Source of the DNA: Streptomyces sp. SLBN-31
GTDB taxonomy: Bacteria; Actinomycetota; Actinomycetes; Streptomycetales; Streptomycetaceae
Assembly: GCF_006715395.1 (NCBI RefSeq)
Contig: NZ_VFNC01000001.1
Coordinates: 1,178,001-1,242,000, forward strand
Direction of reading: 5' to 3'
DNA length: 64,000 nucleotides
The stretch's first letter is position 1. The number at the start of each line of letters is the position of its first letter. Position numbers and translations under genes: made by a program. Below the pieces are notes generated by a model that had not been told where the DNA came from, ran no database searches, and saw nothing but the letters and a program-made list of their open reading frames with translations. This document shows, piece after piece, positions 58,681 to 64,000 of this stretch.

Positions 58681-58797
58681 AGCTCTGCTCCGGGTCCGTG
58701 CCCGACATGTGCGGGGCGATACACAGCAAATCCCGCACATCTTCACACTCGTCAGCAGTACGTCTCGGACGTCGAGGAAGCCCTGGGGGCCTGGACA

Positions 58798-60114
58798 ATG
58801 AGGGGCCTGAACGTGAAGGGCCGCAGAGCCCGTTCGCGTAGCCACACCGGCCGTGACGGCCGCGGCACCGGAACCCGCGCGGCGCAGCGGGTCCTCGGCG
58901 TGCTCGCGGCCGCGGGGGTCTGCCTGGCGTCGACGCCGCCGGCGCTGGCTTCCGACGGTTCGCCGGGAGGCCGCCCCGCCCCCGCCCCCGGCCACGCGGA
59001 CTTCGGACTGGCGGCGAGCGGGGAGTGCGTCTTCGGGGGCGGCGTCATCAAGTCCACGCCGTGGTCGCTGCAGCGGGTGCTGCTGGACCAGCTGTGGGGC
59101 CAGGCGAAGGGCAAGGGCGTGACGGTCGCCGTGATCGACACCGGCGTCGACAGCTCCAACCGCCAGCTGACCGACGCGATGGCCTCCGGCAGCAAGTCCT
59201 TCGTCGGCGGCTCCGGCACCCAGGACCTGGAGGGTCACGGCACACGCGTGGCGGGCATCATCGCGGCCCGCCCGATGCAGGGCACCGGGTTCGAGGGGAT
59301 CGCGCCCGAGGCCAAGATCCTGTCCCTCCGCTACACCGGCGGAGAGAACAAGCAGGGCGACTCGGGAACCATGGCCGACGCGATCCGCGCAGCGGTCGCC
59401 AAGGGCGTGGACATCATCAACATCTCGTCGGACACCGCGAACAAGAAGGACGACCCGACGCTGCGCAGCGCCGTGACGGCCGCCGTGAACGCGGGCGCCC
59501 TCATCATCGCGGCCGCCGGCAACGACGGAGCCGACGGCAAGTCCGCGGACACGTACCCGGCTTCGTACGACGGCGTCCTGGCCGTCGCGGCCTCCGACCG
59601 CAACGACGAGCGCGCCTACTTCTCCCAGTCCGGCGACTTCGTGGACGTGGCGGCCCCCGGCGTCGACATGGTCTCGACGGTCCCGAAGGGCGGCCAGTGC
59701 ACGGCCGACGGCACGAGCTTCGCGGCGCCGTACGTGGCGGGCGTGGCGGCCCTGCTGAAGGAGAAGCACCCGACCTGGAAGGCGGCCCAGATCGCCACCC
59801 GGATCGAGCAGACGGCCCAACGGCCGGGCCGGGGACCCAACCAGTTCACCGGTTGGGGCGTCGTCGACCCGGTGGCCGCCCTGTCGGACACCTCCACCCC
59901 GGCCACGTCCCCGACCCCCGACCCGCCCGTGAAGGCCGGCACCGGCGGAGTCGTCCCCATGGCGGTGACCATGGGCGAGAGCGAGGCCGAAAAGGAACGG
60001 CGAACGGCCATCTACGTACTGGGAACGGGGTTCGCCCTGGTACTGGTGGTGGCGGGGAGCGGGGTGGCTGTGCGGGACTGGCGGAGCCGACGGACCGGAC
60101 GGGCCGGCCGATGA
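58798..60114 (+). CDS. mycP: mycosin 1, subtilisin-like membrane-anchored serine protease of the ESX system
   Basis: A 438-residue S8 protease. A signal peptide (about 25-52, hydrophobic VLGVLAAAGVCLASTPPALA) precedes the catalytic domain. The triad is intact: Asp114 (VIDTGVDSS), His147 (GHGTRVAG) and Ser307 (GTSFAAPYVAG), with the oxyanion Asn in AAAGNDGAD. A C-terminal membrane helix (about 403-425, IYVLGTGFALVLVVAGSGVAV) is followed by a basic tail. Mycosins process ESX substrates and stabilise the secretion complex. The start is uncertain. GTG 58813 has a good GAGGGG site and is a strong alternative. Confidence 0.9.
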   Translation: MRGLNVKGRRARSRSHTGRDGRGTGTRAAQRVLGVLAAAGVCLASTPPALASDGSPGGRPAPAPGHADFGLAASGECVFGGGVIKSTPWSLQRVLLDQLWGQAKGKGVTVAVIDTGVDSSNRQLTDAMASGSKSFVGGSGTQDLEGHGTRVAGIIAARPMQGTGFEGIAPEAKILSLRYTGGENKQGDSGTMADAIRAAVAKGVDIINISSDTANKKDDPTLRSAVTAAVNAGALIIAAAGNDGADGKSADTYPASYDGVLAVAASDRNDERAYFSQSGDFVDVAAPGVDMVSTVPKGGQCTADGTSFAAPYVAGVAALLKEKHPTWKAAQIATRIEQTAQRPGRGPNQFTGWGVVDPVAALSDTSTPATSPTPDPPVKAGTGGVVPMAVTMGESEAEKERRTAIYVLGTGFALVLVVAGSGVAVRDWRSRRTGRAGR

Positions 60115-60169
60115 GGTCGGCACCGAACGGTGCTGAGAACTTGAATAACAGGGGAGAGGACAACGGGGT

Positions 60170-60508
60170 ATGAGTAACGGAATGCGAGTCGATCTGAGCG
60201 CACTGGATGAGGTCATCCGGAAGCTCAACGGCCTCCTCTCGGACATGGACAAGGCCAACACCAAGGCCAAGTACGAGACGGACATCCCGAGCAGTGCGTT
60301 CGGCAGTGAGAAGTTCCTTGAGTCCAACGAACTTCACTCGGCCCACCAGAAGCAGAAGACCAGGATCGAGAACATGATCAGGGACCTGCACAAGCTGATC
60401 GATGACTTCGGCACCAGCACCTCGAAGGTCAGGGACAAGTACAGCAACCAGGAGCACGCGAACGCACAGGGCGTCAGCGCGACTCCCAAGGGTGGGTCCG
60501 CCTACTAG
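60170..60508 (+). CDS. small helical WXG100-like protein
   Basis: A 112-residue protein. It is rich in charged helices (VDLSALDEVIRKLNGLLSDMDKANTKAKY, then HQKQKTRIENMIRDLHKLIDDFGTSTSKVRDKYS) but has no W-x-G turn: the turn region reads SSAFGSEKFLESNEL. It has the size and gene position of an ESX substrate partner, perhaps for the following 511-residue protein. ATG 60170 has GGAGAGGA at 60153-60160. The assignment to the secretion locus is by position and fold type only. Confidence 0.7.
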   Translation: MSNGMRVDLSALDEVIRKLNGLLSDMDKANTKAKYETDIPSSAFGSEKFLESNELHSAHQKQKTRIENMIRDLHKLIDDFGTSTSKVRDKYSNQEHANAQGVSATPKGGSAY

Positions 60509-60549
60509 GCGGTTCGGCGACCGGTCACTGACGGAGGGGATGGACGAAA

Positions 60550-62085
60550 ATGTACGGCTACGGCTACACGCCTACCGAAGAGCAGATCAAGGCTCAGCAG
60601 GAAGCACAGAAGCAGCGGATCAAGGACAAGCACGACGAGAAGCTCGAGAAACTGCCCGACGGGGGTATGGGAGGGCCGGACCGCAGCAAGCTCGACACCC
60701 ACTTCATGAAAATGGGTATCCCCGAGCTGCGCTCCCTGATCCTGGACGCGGACCCCAACCGCATCTACGAGGTCAGCCAGCACTGGAAGTCCGTCCACAA
60801 CATCCTGTCCGGCGGCGACGGTGACGGCAAGACCGGCGGTGTGGACTCGGTCTCCTCCAAGGACAGCGTCGCGGGCATGATGCAGAGCGCCGTGGAGAAC
60901 GTCCTCGAGCACTGGGAGGGCGACGCGGCCGAGGCCTTCCGCAAGAAGGCCAACGAAATCATGGGGAACGTCCGCAACGCGGCCGCGTGGGCCAACCACT
61001 ACGGCGAAACCATGCACGCCGTCCAGAACGACCTGCGCAACTCCATGAGCAAGATGCGGGACGTCAACGAGCCCTCCGGCTGGGACCGGGCCTGGGACAA
61101 ACTCACGGACGACAACCGCAGCGACGAGCAGCTCCTCGCCGACATCAACAAGGGCGTAAGCACGGACGCCGCCCGCCAGGCCAACGCTGATTCCTTGTCC
61201 AAGGGGAAGGAGGAGCAGTTGAAGGGGGTGGCGATTATGGAGCAGTTGGGGGTTAATTACAAGGCGTACTCGGGAATCGGAATTCGGGACGATAATCCGA
61301 AGGATCCCTTCCAGCCCCCGAACCCTCAAACGCCGATGCCGACACCCATTTCTGTGCCCTCTGCTGGTGGGTCGGCGCCAAGCAGCGGACGAACCACAAC
61401 GAAACCGTGGAGTGCGGGCCCGACGACGAGTATCAAGCCGACACCGACGGTTCCGCGTGACCAGGGCATCGCTGGCGGTTCGCAGCTTCCGACGGTGCCG
61501 ACGGCCAAGACGAATGTGGACAGCATCTCGCCGGGCTTGAGTGGCCCTGGCCCCAGTACGGGCGTTGGTGGACCCAGCGTCGGAGGCACGGGCCTCGGCA
61601 ATCTCGGCACCGGTGGATCAGTGAGCCCCGGCATCCTGGCTGCTGGCGAAGCCAGCGGCCTCGCGGGCGGTGCTGCCCGCGGTGGCATCGGAGCCATGGG
61701 CGGTCGCGGTGGCCTTTCCGGCGGCGGCGCCGCAGCAGGCCGCGGTGTCGGTGGCCGAGCGGGTATGGGCGGCATGGGCGGTGGCGCCGGAGCCGGGGCG
61801 GCCGGTCGAGGCGGCGCTGGCGCCGGCGGCCGCGGAGCACTCGCGAGGGCCCGTGGCGGTGTCGTCGGCGGTGCAAAGGGCGTCGGTAAAGGTGCCGGCG
61901 GCGGTGCAGGCTTGCACGGAAGTCGAGGTGGAACGCAGGCAGGTGCCGGCGGAGCCGGTGGCAAGGGCCGCAAGTCCAAGAAGGAGAACAGCCAGGGCGA
62001 CCGTCCCGACTACCTGGTCGAGGACGAAGAGACCTGGATCTCAGAAGAGGACCGCAACCGCAACGTTCCGCGGACCATCGAGTAA
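60550..62085 (+). CDS. large WXG-containing protein with Gly/Pro-rich tail (PPE-like organisation)
   Basis: A 511-residue protein. The N-terminal 230 residues are helical and contain HWEGDAAEAFRKKANEIMGNVRN, a WXG-type turn in a longer domain. Residues about 250-330 are Pro/Ser/Thr-rich, and 330-480 are very Gly-rich (GGRGGLSGGGAAAGRG). The end has the acidic DYLVEDEETWISEEDR segment, which I recall from other Streptomyces WXG-domain proteins. This helical head plus low-complexity tail recalls mycobacterial PPE proteins without homology being shown. Codon use changes at about 61200. ATG 60550. It follows the 112-residue gene by 41 bases. Confidence 0.78.
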   Translation: MYGYGYTPTEEQIKAQQEAQKQRIKDKHDEKLEKLPDGGMGGPDRSKLDTHFMKMGIPELRSLILDADPNRIYEVSQHWKSVHNILSGGDGDGKTGGVDSVSSKDSVAGMMQSAVENVLEHWEGDAAEAFRKKANEIMGNVRNAAAWANHYGETMHAVQNDLRNSMSKMRDVNEPSGWDRAWDKLTDDNRSDEQLLADINKGVSTDAARQANADSLSKGKEEQLKGVAIMEQLGVNYKAYSGIGIRDDNPKDPFQPPNPQTPMPTPISVPSAGGSAPSSGRTTTKPWSAGPTTSIKPTPTVPRDQGIAGGSQLPTVPTAKTNVDSISPGLSGPGPSTGVGGPSVGGTGLGNLGTGGSVSPGILAAGEASGLAGGAARGGIGAMGGRGGLSGGGAAAGRGVGGRAGMGGMGGGAGAGAAGRGGAGAGGRGALARARGGVVGGAKGVGKGAGGGAGLHGSRGGTQAGAGGAGGKGRKSKKENSQGDRPDYLVEDEETWISEEDRNRNVPRTIE

Positions 62086-62130
62086 GCAGGAAGCGGGCCT
62101 GACGTAAGGTCGTCGTCGGCCCATTTGTCG

Positions 62131-62147
62131 GGCTGGTGACTCCAGCC
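62131..62147 (+). terminator. short stem-loop before mycosin 2
   Basis: GGCTGG (62131-62136) pairs with CCAGCC (62142-62147) across TGACT. The stem is only six pairs, so termination would be weak. Confidence 0.4.
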
Positions 62148-62170
62148 GCAGCTGAGTGAGGAGCAGGGAG

Positions 62171-63520
62171 TTGGGTTTCAAGGGAGTCTGGTCCACGACT
62201 GGTGTCGTGGCATTGACGGGAGCCTTGCTCCTCACTGCGGCCCCAATTGCGTCTGCGGATCAAGTCCGGGACGCTCAGTGGCCGTTGACCGTATACGGCG
62301 CAGAAAAGGTTTGGGAAACTTCCCAAGGTGCGGGTGTCACGGTTGCTGTAGTCGACACGGGAGTTGATTCCCGCCAGCCGGATCTGACGGGACAAGTGCT
62401 GGCGGGTAAGGACTTCACTGGATCAGGAGATCCTCACAAGGACAGTGTCGGACACGGAACTGCCATGGCTAGCCTCATCGCTGGTCACGGACACGGAGCA
62501 AATGCCTCTGCAGGCGTGATGGGTCTCGCTCCAAAAGCGAAAATTCTTCCAGTTCGCGTAGATATTGCCAAGAACACGGGTAATACGGCTAGTTGGGTCG
62601 CTGGAGTTCGCTATGCAGTGGACCAGGGCGCATCGGTCATCAATCTGTCGCTTGACGATTCTTCCGCCTACCCTGGCTCGAAGGCTGCCGAGGCGATCAA
62701 ATATGCGCAATCACACAATGCAGTAGTTGTCGCGGCCGCAGGAAACGACGGAGGGACGGTTAACTACCCGGCCGCTCTCCCAGGTGTGGTGGCAGTTTCC
62801 GCAGTGGATCAGAACCTCGCCGCCTGGTCCAAATCGAACACAGGTAACGTCACCGTTGCCGCGCCCGGAGTGGAAGTCGCCCAGGCTGACCCAACTACGA
62901 AAAGCGGTTACGCGGTGGCTAACGGAACCTCTGGTTCCACGGCCTACGTCTCCGCCATCGTCGCCCTCCTCCGCTCGAAGTACCCCGACCTCACCGCAGG
63001 CCAGATCATCAACCGTCTGGTGAAGTCGGCGTCGTTCCTGAACAACACCGGCAAGAAGGCCCCGGACAAGGAACTCGGCTACGGCATCGCTCGCCCCGGT
63101 TCGGCGCTGACGATGGACATCCCGAAGGGCCCCAAGGAGGGCCCCCTCGCCCAGGCCTCGCCGTCCACCTCCACGCAGTCCGGCTCGGCTTCCGGCAATG
63201 AAAGCCCGAACCAGGCGGCCAAGAAGGACAAGTCGTCCTCCAGCGGCATCCTCCTGATCGCCGGCATCGCAGCAGCCGTAATCATCCTCGGCGTCGTCTT
63301 CGCGGTGATCCGCAGCCGCCGAAACCGCGGCAGCGGCGGTCCCGGCTCCGGCCCAGGCGGCGGTATGCCCCCGCATGGCACCGGCTACCCGCCCCAGCCC
63401 CCCACGGGCTACCAGCAGTACCCCAACACGCCTCCCAACCAGGGCTACCCCGCCCCTCCGGGACAGTCCCCGCAATACCCCAACCCGTACGCCCAGCAGC
63501 CTCCGCACCAGGGGCAGTAG
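62171..63520 (+). CDS. mycosin 2, subtilisin-like membrane protease with mosaic gene
   Basis: A 449-residue S8 protease. TTG 62171 is chosen because AGGAG (62159-62163) lies seven bases upstream; GTG 62156 would extend it by five residues without a ribosome site. The signal peptide is about 1-29 (VALTGALLLTAAPIASA). The triad is Asp62 (VVDTGVDSR), His95 (GHGTAMAS) and Ser254 (NGTSGSTAYVSA); the usual Pro after the Ser is replaced. A C-terminal membrane helix (GILLIAGIAAAVIILGVVFAVI) is followed by a Tyr/Pro-rich cytosolic tail (NPYAQQPPHQ). The first 770 bases have frequent A/T third positions, and the rest is normal for the window. Confidence 0.88.
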   Translation: MGFKGVWSTTGVVALTGALLLTAAPIASADQVRDAQWPLTVYGAEKVWETSQGAGVTVAVVDTGVDSRQPDLTGQVLAGKDFTGSGDPHKDSVGHGTAMASLIAGHGHGANASAGVMGLAPKAKILPVRVDIAKNTGNTASWVAGVRYAVDQGASVINLSLDDSSAYPGSKAAEAIKYAQSHNAVVVAAAGNDGGTVNYPAALPGVVAVSAVDQNLAAWSKSNTGNVTVAAPGVEVAQADPTTKSGYAVANGTSGSTAYVSAIVALLRSKYPDLTAGQIINRLVKSASFLNNTGKKAPDKELGYGIARPGSALTMDIPKGPKEGPLAQASPSTSTQSGSASGNESPNQAAKKDKSSSSGILLIAGIAAAVIILGVVFAVIRSRRNRGSGGPGSGPGGGMPPHGTGYPPQPPTGYQQYPNTPPNQGYPAPPGQSPQYPNPYAQQPPHQGQ

Positions 63521-63711
63521 CGCCCTCGGCACCGGTTCGATGGGTACCCCTGGACCAACTCGGCTTGTTAAGGGAAGTGGCGTATCCATTGAAGCGCTCG
63601 CACCTGCTTCAGAGGGCGCCACTCCTCCGACATGTCGGCATGAAGCCAGGACGGTACGAGGTCTACGGCATCGAAAGTGCAGGGACTGAGAACACGAAGG
63701 AAGCTCTATCA

Positions 63712-63972
63712 ATGGGCGCAGTAGCTCTTCTCGTCGGCGTCATCGGCCTGCTAGCTGTGATCGCCGTCGTGACTGTCTTGGTTTTCACCCGCAGCCGTCG
63801 GAATACGCACCACGGTGCCCCCGTCAACGATGCCTATCCCAACAGTGCCTATCCGGCGCAACAACTCATGCCTCCCACCGCCAACCAGGCATACGGGTAC
63901 CCCGCTGCTCCGGTACCGGCTCCGCAGAACCCAAATCCCTATGCCCAGCAGCCCCAGTATCGGGATCAATAG
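63712..63972 (+). CDS. small membrane-anchored Tyr/Pro-rich protein resembling the mycosin 2 tail
   Basis: An 86-residue protein. ATG 63712 has GAAGGAA eight bases upstream. One membrane helix (about 3-26, AVALLVGVIGLLAVIAVVTVLVF) is followed by SRRN and a Tyr/Pro-rich tail (AYPNSAYPAQ, NPNPYAQQPQYRDQ). This matches the end of mycosin 2 (helix, SRRNR, NPYAQQP) but has no protease domain. It may be a duplicated anchor fragment or a small companion. Codon use is unlike most of the window. The next gene lies beyond the window edge. Confidence 0.7.
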   Translation: MGAVALLVGVIGLLAVIAVVTVLVFTRSRRNTHHGAPVNDAYPNSAYPAQQLMPPTANQAYGYPAAPVPAPQNPNPYAQQPQYRDQ

Positions 63973-64000
63973 TTTCGTACAGGGCGACTCTCCCTTATAC

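Overview
The window is a very GC-rich actinobacterial chromosome segment. Codon use, GTG/TTG starts, the gene families, and a core order that I recall from the right half of the Streptomyces coelicolor chromosome (rimP, nusA, rnpM, infB, DUF503, rbfA, truB, ribF, then an ESX locus) point to a Streptomyces species. No tRNA, rRNA, CRISPR array or intact insertion sequence was seen.

Positions 1-10470 hold accessory metabolism: a small unknown gene, a secreted GH18 chitinase behind a DasR-type operator, a membrane PAP2 phosphatase, a GABA-type aminotransferase (minus strand), a membrane-anchored conjugation-like ATPase, a PucR regulator and an aldehyde dehydrogenase. The aminotransferase, PucR and dehydrogenase would fit 4-aminobutyrate to succinate catabolism.

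Positions 10470-25810 form a self-contained oligosaccharide locus: GH3, a solute-binding lipoprotein with two permeases (no ATPase), GH42, GH95, a secreted GH12, GH31 and a LacI regulator. This set of activities matches stepwise breakdown of xyloglucan. A secreted GH12 would cut the backbone, the ABC importer would take up fragments, and cytosolic GH95, GH42, GH31 and GH3 would remove fucose, galactose, xylose and glucose. Three perfect TCGAAGCGCTTCGA palindromes and one partial copy lie only at the two regulatory regions of this locus.

Positions 26030-39000 carry lipid and isoprenoid genes (a large acyl-CoA dehydrogenase, dxr, a site-2 protease, ispG), two GNAT acetyltransferases, proS behind a long imperfect inverted repeat, and a three-gene minus-strand group (kinase-fold protein, ferritin-like protein, lipoprotein). 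Positions 37901-49889 are the translation and RNA cluster from rimP to ribF. It is interrupted by a 1216-residue protein that joins a trypsin-fold domain lacking its serine to a STAND-like NTPase and a long helical repeat tail.

Positions 49990-64000 are the left part of an ESX (type VII secretion) locus. A minus-strand arm encodes EccE, an unknown 280-residue protein and a Pro/Gln-rich MinD-like ATPase resembling mycobacterial EspI. A plus-strand arm encodes EccB, two WXG100 proteins, mycosin 1, two further WXG-like proteins, mycosin 2 and a small membrane-anchor protein. EccC and EccD are not in the window and probably lie beyond its right edge. From about 61200 the codon use shifts, and mycosin 2 is a mosaic, so this end of the locus looks recombined.
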